A DNA stretch of 64,000 nt, from positions 15,237,292 through 15,301,291 of the forward strand of contig NC_054751.1 in the NCBI RefSeq assembly GCF_018143015.1, written 5' to 3'. This document shows, in pieces, positions 34,501-44,509 of the stretch. The notes under the pieces are model-generated. The model ran no database searches. It worked only from the letters and a program-made list of their open reading frames with translations, and was not told the origin of the DNA. The first letter of the stretch is position 1. Each line of letters starts with the position of its first letter. This DNA is from Lytechinus variegatus (Eukaryota > Echinodermata > Echinoidea > Temnopleuroida > Toxopneustidae). Both the position numbers and the translations under genes were made by a program.

Positions 34501-36725
34501 CTCCACTCACCAAATACAGAGACCGAAGTTCTCGCTTGATCTGTACCGGGACCCAATGGCCATATGTTTATGTATTAAGTTCGGATAAAACAGGGAAGTA
34601 GAGTTGCGCGACAGCTGAAGTCACTGTTTTTCCCCCTTTTAAGTTTATTTCCCCCGTTTTGGTGCATTTCAGGCCAAAACTGAATGATAATCTTTAATTT
34701 GGTACAGTTCTTTTTCTATATTTTTATGAAATAAAAACAAAAATTGATGATCCCCATCGGGGGTAGCCTGGAGGCTTCTGGGGAGTAAAAGTCATCTACT
34801 CCACGTAGGCTTGCTATAAATAACGCCTGGCACGGCAAGGCATAGTGCCACACGAAGGAGAGTTTTTGGAGAAAACAATGTTGCTCCAAAATACATGATT
34901 TGTTTAACTCGATAGCGACACAATTATGAAAATGGAAAAGAACACTAAATCCACCCATTGCATGTATTCATTTTTTTCACACTAGAAATATTCCCAATAT
35001 TTAAGCTTACAAGTAACCGATTTTGCAATCGGCAACCGATTCCATTCGATTTCACCACAATCGGCGATCATTTGCCGATCTTCGATCATGCCCCTTGAAG
35101 GAAAAAATTGGATAAAAAAATCGGTGTAGATCTAGCTTTAGTTACAGTGCGTGATCGTTCAGAACATATTTCAAGATTGTTTTTGAGGTGCTAGCTATTT
35201 CGTGTTCACATTAATCAGTAAGAAAGACGCGGTATTATCTCTGACGATGTGGTGATAGCGGATGCCGCCGTGAAATTTTTAAAGGTCGTATTACTGACGG
35301 AGATCACAGCGCTACTCTCTTACATCGATTATGATAGACATCTTCTCTTTAACCTCTTGGTGATAGCGGACGCCGCTGTGAACTTTTAAAGGTTGTATAA
35401 TTGACGGAGCTTGTTGCGTAACTCTCTTACATCGTTTATGGTGATAGACATCTTCTCTTCAACCTCGTGGTGATAGCGGACTCCGCCGTGAACTTAATAA
35501 AGTTGTATTATTGATGGACATCTCGGCGCTAATCTCTTACATCGTTTATGATGATATGCATCTTCTCATCAACCTCGTGGTGATAGCGGACGTCGCCGTG
35601 AACTTAACAAGGACGTATTATTGACAGACATCATTGCGCGACTCTCTTACATCGTACTAGATCAAGAGATCATTCCAATAATTCTAAATAGCTAGCACCT
35701 CACATAAAAATACTTCTAAAAGATGTCCCGCCAATCGTCTATTGACATGTGATCTATGAGAATTATTTTCATTTTATTTTCCTTTGCTCGGAAGATGCGT
35801 CATTCGTTTATCTTTCTAATAAAAATCACTCATTTTATTGTAAAGCAGTAACACCTAAAAACACTTTTAAAACATGTTTCAAACGATCGTGCATGTTGGC
35901 GACTTCCATTCCAATGCATTCATCTTTGTGACTTTGTCAGGAAGATGCACGCGACCCCAATCAAAATTTTGATTTATATTCCTTTGTTTTTTAACATCGC
36001 TGATTCGATTTCGATTTTAGAAGCTTAACTTCCGATCCGATTTTCGATCTGATTTTTTATTCGATTTACAACATTACCAATATTTATGAGCTAATGTAAG
36101 TAGTTTACAATTCACAATATTCATCAGCCGATTGATTTTTTTTAAATTGGCACTGCTCATGATATCATCGCCCTCTCTTATACGCGTCTTGTAACTAGGT
36201 TACAACAAACAAAGAAGGAAAATGGCGACGAGATCATTGGTGAATATCTGCTCATCTTTTTACATTATTTTTCTTAATATTGGGAATATTTTTAGTGTAA
36301 AAAAAATGAATATATGGTAGTGGATCGTATTACCGAACACTTTTCATGAATTTGATCATATCAAACACATATCCCAATAAAATTCACCAAACTTTAGTTT
36401 CACTGTGTATGAGAAAAAAAATTCAATATAAAAAACTCTTGAAACAGACAACTGCTACTAGCTGTCTAGGTCAAGCCAGGGAAATAATTTTCCAAATTAA
36501 AATACCATCATGATAATTGAGAATATTCTTACCAACATATTGAGCACCAAGAGTTAATTTCTCAGGTGCAACTCCAAGCTTTTCCACCACTTCATTGTTC
36601 AGCACATCGCTCTCTTCAATCAGTTTTTTAGCCCTCGAATGGTAAAGAGATTCCAGAATAAAAACACTCGGGAGGCGAAGAACAACATTGGAAAAACGAA
36701 GAAGATTAGGTTTGCCGAGATCCAT
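29618..36725 (-). CDS. RNF145/RNF139-like ER membrane RING E3 ubiquitin ligase
   Basis: Joining 36725-36533 to 31506-29618 gives 693 codons plus stop, close to vertebrate RNF145 (~690). The known family is multi-span ER ubiquitin ligases tied to sterol control (Insig/HMGCR, SCAP). The N-terminal NVVLRLPSVFILESLY and QYVGYLIALLLH match RNF145. About a dozen hydrophobic segments follow; the conserved block RGWTEGVTLMLLAMQTGL is at ~320-340. A C3H2C3 RING-H2 (CPIC...TPCKHLFH...C...CPLC) is at ~540-578, complete in all eight ligands. The last ~110 residues are Ser/Gln/Thr-rich and probably disordered. A single 5.0 kb intron splits the coding region in phase 1. RNF139 (TRC8) is the alternative paralogue; sequence favours RNF145. 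Confidence 0.92.
31866..33062. mobile_element. TTAA-flanked inverted-repeat MITE, interrupted by another element
   Basis: Left end TTAAAAGTTCAGGTCCACCT...ACAATGTTGATTTGAA; right end GTTAGGGTGGAATTCCCC then TTTTTAA. These ends match the family at 48482-49087. The middle, 31963-32879, is a separate hairpin element, so the original MITE was split. Confidence 0.75.
31963..32879. mobile_element. Long hairpin element flanked by TA
   Basis: TA|GTGGTGGGCTATAG at the left and CTGTATAGCCCACCAC|TA at the right. The arms continue for >200 bp (TGCTCCTGAGCACTTTGACA versus TGTCAAAATGCTCAGGAGCA; GACAAGGAATTCATTTTTAA versus TTAAAAATGAATTCCTTGTC). An inner pair GGTTCCGAAAT / ATTTCGGAACC forms the hairpin top. 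TA flanks fit a Tc1/mariner-type target. Confidence 0.88.
33487..33695. mobile_element. Inverted-repeat MITE (GGGCAATTC)
   Basis: GGGCAATTCCATAAAAAT...GTACGTCCAACCCC faces GGGGTCGGATGTAC...TTTTTGTAGAATTGCCC. Confidence 0.75.
34960..36316. mobile_element. Composite inverted-repeat element carrying a 110-bp tandem array
   Basis: Outer inverted repeats of ~42 bp with about three mismatches: ACTAGAAATATTCCCAATAT (34981-35000) against its inverse near 36275-36316. An inner inverted repeat GAGGTGCTAGCTATTT (35186-35201) / AAATAGCTAGCACCTC (35687-35702) brackets the tandem array. The outer parts contain repeated CGATT/AATCGG motifs (AACCGATTTTGCAATCGG). No transposase frame is seen. Confidence 0.75.
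35249..35660 (+). repeat. Minisatellite, about four copies of a 110-bp unit
   Basis: GGTGATAGCGGAYGCCGCCG recurs at 35251, 35359, 35469 and 35579 (spacing 108, 110 and 110). Each unit also holds ACTCTCTTACATCG and GACATCTTCTC. Copies are roughly 85-90% alike by eye. Confidence 0.92.
36533..36725 (-). CDS. RNF145-like exon 1 (coding part)
   Basis: Starts ATGGATCTCGGCAAACC (MDLGKPNLLRFSNVVLRLPS) and ends GTTG|GTAAGA in phase 1. The 5' neighbourhood (36726-36960) is richer in CpG than its surroundings, as expected near a promoter. Confidence 0.88.
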
Positions 36726-37400
36726 GTTGGTTATTTAAGTGTTACCTTGTCCTAGAAACGTAATAAGTTCGATTTTGTGTGGAGAGTGGAATTATGAAAT
36801 TGCACATTCTGAGAACACCAGCATCGCAACGGGATTAGACAGGGCGTGGGCATTCACCTTACCCGTTGCTTCGGCCGGGCTCTGGGCAGAGACTGGTTTG
36901 ACGTTTGTTTTCTTGTCTCAATCAATGGAGTTGTCCGACGAAGTTCAGTAACTACGATCACTCTGATTTGGCCGATTACTCCTTGATTCACTTAAAAATT
37001 AAACAGAAGCGAGTTCATACAAAACCTCTGAATTTCAGGAAGTTTGTTTGCGTGGAATCATTTAATGCACCAAAGCTTTTTTTACACCTCCTCTCCATCA
37101 CGAAAATTGACAATCTTGAGATGACAAATAACTACCGTACCTGTACCAAATACAGATGGCGCTAACACTTTATTTTCAAGGCCCTATATAGGGCCTTTGT
37201 TTATTTTCAACAGTGCCGTTGTTCCTCCGAAATACTCCAAGAAGGGTTTTAACTGGTGTTCAAAGTAGATACTCTTTTTTTTATATACAATTGTTCATTT
37301 GCTCGGCTTCTAAAATATTGCTGTAACTACACTGTGGGTACTAAAGCATCTGCTCATATCGGAGAGCTCTAAATTCATTCCATTCCTCCCCCTTCTTGTA
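36726..37400. promoter_or_regulatory. Presumed promoter / 5' region of the RNF145-like gene
   Basis: This is the ~230 bp upstream (on the - strand) of the first ATG plus flanking DNA, with more CpG than the neighbourhood. No TATA box is recognised. A small palindrome AAGGCCCTATATAGGGCCTT lies at 37179-37198. Confidence 0.4.
37179..37198. repeat. Perfect palindrome
   Basis: AAGGCCCTATATAGGGCCTT reads identically on both strands. Confidence 0.85.
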
Positions 37401-37495
37401 CATCATAATTATTTTTATGACAAAAGAGCATCTTTTTCATTTTTACCAGGGGACAGAATGCGCTATACGGTACGAGTGGGCATTACCGGTATACC

Positions 37496-37946
37496 CATAT
37501 CTGACCTCCCTATCTTCTCTTTCTCTCGTCTTTACCGCCGCCCGGGATTCTCTCTTTTTTTTCTCAACAACCTCTTCACCTGTCTTATTCCCTACCCCCT
37601 CTCTTGTCTCTCCCCCTCTACTCCCTTCATCTCTCTCTTACCCCTATTCTTTTCTATATACCTCTCACTCTCTTATATCACTTTCCTCTACTCACCCACC
37701 CTCTCTCTCTTTTTCTTCCTTACCCCTTCTATCTCTTCTCTTACCCATCTCTTCCCCTTTATCTCTCTCTCTTACCCCTCTTCTTCTCTGTAATCCTCTC
37801 ATTCTCTTCTTTTATATCACTTTCTTCTTCTTCACCCTCTCTCTCTTGCTCCTCTTTTCTTCCTTACCCATTCTATCTCTCTCTTACCCCTCTTTTATTT
37901 TCTACCCCCCAGTCTCTCTCTTACCCTTTCCCTCTCTTTCTTCTGC
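37496..37946 (+). repeat. Pyrimidine-rich tract (CTCTCTTACCC)n
   Basis: About 450 bp almost purely C/T on the + strand, with recurring CTCTCTTACCCCT units. Long open frames here are composition artefacts. Confidence 0.85.
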
Positions 37947-37989
37947 AATGATCCATTGGATAGGTTTCAATATAAATCTAATATAAATA

Positions 37990-40282
37990 CCAAATTCTCT
38001 GACAATTCTATTAAAAACAAAAGCAAGTACACTTGATTGGCAATTTATACCATTTGTGTTTAATAAGTGTAATATTTACAGCTATTTTAACAAGAAAATA
38101 ACATGCAGCATAAAGATGAATCAAAAGTTCCTTTAAAGACAAAATCCATGAGTTGAAATCAAGGTAAAGTAATAACTGATTTCTTCAGCACACATAATAT
38201 GGTCAGCTTTCTTTGGTATCTTTTGGCACAATTTACATAGTTTACATGAAATTTTGAGGCAGTGTAAAAAATAAAGTGACTTAGGCGATTTCAGTGTACA
38301 CCATGAAGTTAGATTACACTTTATTAGTGTAATATTAACTTTAAACAATCTTATATATGGGAAATTAGATACCATTTGAGTGTTTATCCAGAAAACATGC
38401 CATTATGGGTGTAGAGAGTTTTTGGAAAACAATCCTTATGTGATTATTCTAAAGTTCCATACATTGTATAATAAGTTGAAATCACAAGGTATCTATAGAG
38501 TATCTCTCCATAGCAAAATATACTTGGGGTAAAGGAAAATGTATATTTATTTCCTGAGACACCATTTGAGCAGACTACTCCAAAGATGTAGTTAATGACA
38601 GTTATTTCCATTTCTATTCACAATTCAGGGATCAGTGAATTACTTCTTCCCACCATGTAAGCTGAAGTTTTTAGCTGGCTTCATTGATGTAACTATCACA
38701 AGCCTTTCACAATTCTGGGGTCAGCAAAGTTTAGTTTGCTCCCTATGGATAATGCAGATCTTTAAGAATTAGCTGGTTCCTTGATGTAACTTTATTATGG
38801 TTACATGTACATGTATTTTCAGCTCTTTTCAATTGTAGGAACAGCAAATTACAATTCTCTCCCCCCCCAAAAAAAAAAGACAATCATTTTATCCATATAA
38901 ATTGTATGGGCCAATTATCCATGGATAGGAAAATGTGATACAGTACATAATTTCAATATAAAAAGTTCATCAGATCTATTTCTACTCAAAGTCTCAAACA
39001 ATGAAGTATCCATGTCTTTATGATCAATGATTAAAAATTATTTTTCTAAAAAAGCATGTTGTCAAGTAATCAGAAGACCAATATAGGAATGTAAAAAAAA
39101 CCCAAACATATCAAACACAGTTGTTACATATGCCAGGCACACTTTAAGATTTAATGCATGGTTTAAGTACTTTTGTGAATGCAGGCTTAACTAGAAAGTT
39201 CATCTGGTTTCGATCAAAAACTAGACAGATTCTTGACTGCACAATGCACACATTCAAAATTTACATGTATGCCTCATACAATGCCAATGTAAAGAATATT
39301 TTACAAACATAACTTCTTAAATCGTCAGATTAAATGACTTTGTTGATCTTGTGACCCCAAAATGTACATGATCGGATCATCCTTAGTCAAATATACATTT
39401 ATCAGCCAAGTTTGAAACTGATCGTCATACACATGTAGTTCTTCATTCACCATAAGACATAATTTTAGATATACAATGATCTATGTGACCTTGGATCTTG
39501 AAGATCCGAAATCTTTTTAAAAATGTTGCCCCTCCCATATGCATAGACGAGCCATGCTTGGAGAACAAGATATAGCAATGGATGACATGTGACCCTGTTA
39601 CCCTAATACAGTAATTCTCATCAGATCATTTTCACTTGTAATTGGATGAATTTGACGTTGATCCGTCAAACAAAATGTGCGAAGTTGAATGTAATTATAT
39701 CTTTTTCTGATATGCAGTTAAACTTTGTTTCATTATTTTTTTTTAGCTCAAAAATTGGCATCTCATTCATATTCTATTCTATAATAAATGAGATCTGCCC
39801 CCAAAAGATGTGTTTATCTAATCCAGCCCTCACAGTACGCTCTCAGGAAGGCAAGGCCATCTCGTGAAAAATAGCTTCAGAATCATTATTGGTAGCGAGG
39901 GAATTTCAAGAGCATTAAGATAGTCGAGTTAGATGCCCTTGGCCATCGACTTCATCACCTTGGGAGTTAAAGGAAGACTTGGGACCTGTAACACAAAACT
40001 TAGGAATCATCGTGGAAAAATATCTTTAATAATGATTGCAATTACCACAATGCACAATCAATCGTGAAAATCAAGTGTACAATCAATCGCTCACCTTTAG
40101 GTTACGGGAACCTGATCTAACCCTAAATCAAATGGCACATGAGTTTGAAAAAAGTTGATCATTCATCGGAAAAGAAGTTCATTCTCGTGGCATCAATTTG
40201 TTCTAAAACATTTGGCATGTACGTGTTCAGTTTTAATTTAAGAGAAAAAGAATGATGCACATTTTTGGTCGAGATATCTTTC
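37990..40282. other. 3' untranslated / intergenic DNA below the PCED1-like gene
   Basis: AT-rich with no exon recognised. TTTATT (poly(A) signal on the - strand) occurs near 38321, 38547 and 38783. Confidence 0.45.
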
Positions 40283-41717
40283 TCACAGCAACCCGTACAC
40301 ATCTCCCTGCAAGAAGCCGTGCATGACCTCCAGGTTACGCTCTGCAGCCAATCGCTGGCGCATACGGTTGTCGTACTGAAGGTTCGGCACCTGGTATGGG
40401 TTGAGGAAATGTCTAGCGTCTTGTGGGTATTGATGGATCAAGGCTTGTGGATTTTGGTATGGCATGTACTGTGGCTGAGGATAGTAAGGCCGGGGTGTAA
40501 CTGGTTGACTTGGAAGCCAGGACTGTGGTTGGTTTTGAGGATAGAAGTTTGGATGTACGCTGTTCTGATTGGGATAAGGCTGGTATCTCCCACCGGCTCT
40601 TGGTAAGCTGCTCTTGAATGAATGCCCTGGTGACCTTGGTCTTGACCTTGGCAAATGAAGCGAATCCTTGGGAGTATTACCAATGTCCATAGGCTTAAGC
40701 TCTACAAGAGGAGCAGGCCTCGTTCCTCCAATGGGTGGGGTGTTTGTACGAGTTGGAGATCTGTCTCCTTGGTGCCTCTTACCCGAATCAGCCCGATCTT
40801 CTGATCGGTTTGAAGATCGGCTTGAAGGACGGCTTGGTGGACGGTCTTGTTCGAGGGGGTTTCTAGAACTCCTTGGAGCATTCATTTCAATTGGACTCTG
40901 TGATCTTCTGCCATCTTTGTCATCCTTGACCTTAGAAACCAAGACAGATTTACCATCGTCCTTGTTAAAATCTTTCATGTTGTCAGCATCAGAAGGCCTT
41001 GCCAACTTCTCACCAGACTTTTCTTCCAATCTAACAGTGCTTGTAGGTTTGTCTTTGCTAGATATGGAGTGACTGACGTTCTCTTTTGTTTCCGTGAACG
41101 CTGGTGAATCAGTCTTCCGGTCACCCTGCTCCAATGCCTTCCGAGAAGCCTTTTCATCTTCTGTCTCAAAGTCAAAGTAAAGGTTCTCAGAAAGCTTCAA
41201 TGAATCCTTACCTCTTGGGCACCCAACACCCCAGGACACTGCGATGTGGGCCAAGATCAAGTTGGAGATCCTCCGGTGAGCCACATAGTTCCAGTGCACA
41301 CCATCCCCAACCTGTCGATGCATCTGATTACGGAAGAAGTAGTTGAGATCAAGAACATCAATCTCGTAGCACTTTGCCAGCTCTTTGGCATAGTAGTTGG
41401 CCTTGAGGACATCCAAGCGCATGGTCTTGCTAAGATCCTTGAGCTCCGGAAGCAGGAACCCTCCTTTGATATCACGAGCTACAGGCAGGGCGGTGTTCCA
41501 GATGATGAGGGTTTCAATCGGGAGGATGCTGTTGAGTTTGCTGAAGGTTGTCTCTACATTACGCTTGAAGGAGGTCATGCAGTATTTTTGGCCGTAACGG
41601 GAAACGTCCCAAAGGCAAGAGTTCATGATGACCACGTCAGGCACAGGCTCTCCCTGCAAGTCTGGAAAGATGATGTTCTCCCAATATTTGTTGAAGATTC
41701 TGGTGATGAAGTAAAAC
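40283..41717 (-). CDS. PCED1-like exon 4 (most of the protein)
   Basis: Acceptor TGTGTTTAG. Begins FYFITRIFNKYWENIIFPD and ends GDVYGLL plus TGA at 40285-40283. It holds the C-terminal half of the esterase fold and the whole disordered tail. Confidence 0.93.
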
Positions 41718-44491
41718 CTAAACACAGAAAAGAAGAGTAACGATCCATTTCAATTTCTGAGATGACTGAAAGGATACATTTCTGTGTTCATTTAAAGTGA
41801 AGTTGTATTTAAAAGTAATAAAATAATTAAATCAATTTAAAATAAAGATATGAATAGATGGATTCAACAAACAAATTCACAATCACTAAATGAAGGGATA
41901 AATATAGAAAATCATGTAGATGAATAAATCACAGACATCACAGATTCGAGTGATAAGTAAATGTACAAATGGAAAGCCTCTGGTAGCCTCGCCTTAAATG
42001 ACCTTTGACTTTGGCCATGTGACCTGTAACTCATGCAGGATATTCAATGATACTTCATTACTCTTATGTCTATGTTCCATGAACAAAAGCCATAAACTTC
42101 CAAATTTATGGTGGCAATTCAATAAATTACCCCCAATATGTCTAAGTTCATTGACTCTACATGTAAATGACCTTTGACCTTGGTCATGTCTAAGTTCTAA
42201 GTTCATTCAATGAATGAATGAATCAATCAATCAATCAATTACCTGACTAGATGATAATCGGTCCTGTATTGTCTTACTTCTCTATAATTGATGCCATTAT
42301 GCATAATACCTCCTTCCATCAGTACATCATTCATGAAATTCTTCTCACCCTGAAAAAAAAAACATGAACAAACTTCTGATTTTATTGGGTGTTATATAAA
42401 TTTATTTTTTTATTTTTTCATTTTACTGGGAAAAGATAGCATTATATGAAATTTTTCAGCATGGACTAAAAATTGTCAACTCTAAAAAATTGTGTGAAAT
42501 CCTTGGTTTCTGATTGGCTGGGAAGCACTGGTTTACTGAATTACTCTGGTTACCGGTATTATCAGAGCTGAGAACATAGACAGTGTGCCAACAACTTTCA
42601 TGAAAACATCCCCTTGATTTATATTGTCCAGTATTGTGGATATTTGATTCTCACTGTGGATTAGCACAGGAGATTAATTATTTTTGTTTGAAGTAATGTA
42701 TCTTAAATAAATTGATAGTGATAAATAATGTTTCTATGAAGATGTGAATTGACACTGAAAAGTAATCATTTTCACATTACCATGGTGTTGCTAATTAAGG
42801 AAAATTAATTTCATACTTTGCAGCATAGAAATAAAGATGTTGATTCAATAAAATGGACACAGTATCTTTCTCCAATGTATTTTACTCCTATAGGGCTCCA
42901 CATCAAAAGTTATTGCGCCCCCCTCCAAAAAAATCCAATGACAATTGTTATAAGCTACTGAAATAATTGCATCTGATTGGCAGAGGGAAACCTTGTCAGT
43001 GAAAAATCACTAACAAGATGCTTCAAGAACATCCCCCTGGAGAGGAAACAGCGAATATTTCACAGTCATCGATTTTTACTGACACTGTTATAAGCTACTG
43101 AAATCCTTGCATCTGATTGGCTCAGAGCAAAACTGCCAATAAAAACCAATATCATGATGCTTCATGAAACACTCCCCTGATAATATAAGAATTCACCTCA
43201 AGTGATTTCAAAGCTTTCCATCAAAATAATTGCTTGTGACAACTCAAATGTGACTGTAAAAAGTCTTTTCCAACAAGAACAAGCTCTAGCACACATTGGC
43301 CTGTAATCTCAACTCGGGTTTAAATTAAACTCTGGTTTAAAGTTGTGGTTTAACTTTGGAGAGCCATTTGTGGTACAAATGTTTGTTAATAATAATCCAG
43401 TTAATCAACTAATTTGACTATCAAATAATTCAAAACAGTCTGGGAATGATAACAGAAGTATTTTTTCTTCATCATGAAAGCAAGAGAAAATAAATAAAAG
43501 AAACATATGAGAGGTTTTTTCCGGCTTCCTATAATTTTATCGCAGAGTTAGTCCATGGGCTACGCTAAACCTGACTTCAGAGTACAGGTCATTGTGTAGA
43601 GGTACATGTATTTCTAACAAAATGTGGTGATGACTGCATTGATATGATAAAATGGATGGCTAACCTTGGCCTTGAGATCTTGCGATGATAGGTATTCATT
43701 ACCCTGTAAGAGAGCAACAAGGTCCTTGTAGATCCCTCGCTGGACTGGATATGGAAAACAAATACATTGTATGCTTAAATAATGTGCATTGTGTAAATTG
43801 AAGTCACAGGGTATGGAGAGGACAGAGAAATGTATACATGAATATTAACGGCACTTTGAAGTTGGGGCATAACACAAGACTCTTAGAGATGAGTGTATTT
43901 TTCTTTTTATCTTCTTAAAAATCTGAACCAAAGTTTATTAAAGTAAAGTTTATGGAAGAAGGTCCTAAAAATACACCCCAACTTTAGCATGCTAAGCATG
44001 TTCAAGTTTTACCAATATTATTTTATACAGTGCGAATAAAAAAACGGGACAGATTTGAAAAGTCTATACAATTTTTGCTTCAAAATATGATATCTATATT
44101 TTGGTGTCAATAGGTGCTCTGGAACTCCAAAACTGACAATTCCTTTTTTCCATGTTTTGTGATTTATTGCTGTCGATCAGGGAAGCTTGAATAGGTATCA
44201 ATCATAATCATTAATCAAAGTGCATGGCTTTGATCCTCTTACCACACAGTTTACAAATAGTTTGAGCTTGGCAAATAAAATTTAGCATTTTTTAACATGA
44301 TCATACATGAACCAATCTTTCCATTTGAAATTACTTTAATTATGCACAAAACAATGGTGCTTTTCAGTCAAACTGATATTACTGAACTGTAGATGAAAAG
44401 TTCACTTACTGGAATCTCCCAAGATAACAACATACTTGTTGTGAAGGAGTTTTGTGACGTCCTCGTTGAGGAAGAGTGTAAGAGGAGGCAT
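40283..44491 (-). CDS. PC-esterase domain-containing protein 1 (PCED1/FAM113-like)
   Basis: Joining 44491-44410, 43744-43665, 42349-42243 and 41717-40283 gives exactly 568 codons (567 residues). It belongs to the GDSL/SGNH-like PC-esterase superfamily, whose PCED1 members have no settled substrate. Visible motifs: HNKYVVILGDSIQRGIYKDL (block I, Ser-Asp region, ~18-37), YREVRQYRTDYHLVRFYFIT (~77-96), PDVVIMNSCLWDVSRYG (~118), GGFLLPELKDL and the catalytic-type DGVHWNYVAHRR. The ~300-residue C-terminal half is low in complexity: charged, then Ser/Arg/Pro-rich (SRSSNRSEDR, RPRSPGHS), ending in Pro/Gln/Tyr repeats. An in-frame TAG 12 bp upstream of the ATG fixes the start. PCED1A and PCED1B are equally likely orthologues. 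Confidence 0.93.
42208..42239. repeat. (TGAA)n(TCAA)n microsatellite
   Basis: Three to four TGAA followed by four to five TCAA units, directly beside the exon 3 donor of the PCED1-like gene. Confidence 0.9.
42243..42349 (-). CDS. PCED1-like exon 3
   Basis: Acceptor after an A/T-rich tract ending TTTTTTTCAG, donor GTCAG|GTAATT. Encodes GEKNFMNDVLMEGGIMHNGI and YREVRQYRTDYHLV(R). A (TCAA)n/(TGAA)n microsatellite begins 4 bp beyond the exon. Confidence 0.92.
42490..43200 (+). repeat. Three diverged direct copies of a ~110-140-bp unit
   Basis: TTATAAGCTACTGAAAT...TTGCATCTGATTGGC...ATGCTTCA...CATCCCC at 42950 and 43089. A more diverged version begins near 42495 (GAAATCCTTGGTTTCTGATTGGC...ACATCCCCTTGA). 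It lies in intron 2 of the PCED1-like gene. Confidence 0.65.
43665..43744 (-). CDS. PCED1-like exon 2
   Basis: Acceptor ATATCCAG, donor GCCAAG|GTTAGC. Encodes (I)QRGIYKDLVALLQGNEYLS...DLKAK; ends in phase 0. Confidence 0.92.
44410..44491 (-). CDS. PCED1-like exon 1 (coding part)
   Basis: MPPLTLFLNEDVTKLLHNKY then VVILGDS. Donor TCCA|GTAAGT, phase 1. An acceptor TTATTCCAG lies 18 bp before the ATG, so there is an upstream non-coding exon. Confidence 0.92.
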
Positions 44492-44509
44492 GATTGCTTC
44501 TCCCTAGCT

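Larger units (their letters stand above)
31507..36532 (-). other. Intron 1 of the RNF145-like gene
   Basis: A 5.0 kb intron holding nested transposons at 31866-33062, a MITE at 33487-33695, a hairpin fragment at 33970-34075 (AAGAGTTCCTTTTGTGACA versus TGTCACAAAAGAACTCTT), and the 110-bp tandem array element at 34960-36316. No other exon is recognised. Confidence 0.7.

Noticed and set aside
35249..35660. CRISPR-like array
   Set aside because: Units are contiguous 110-bp tandem repeats without unique spacers, in a eukaryotic intron.
37396..37986. 196-codon open frame and overlapping frames in the C/T tract
   Set aside because: Ser/Leu/Pro-only translation from a pyrimidine tract; no domain and no splice context.
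40265..41740. + strand open frames opposite the PCED1-like exon
   Set aside because: Shadows of the - strand coding exon; no independent homology.
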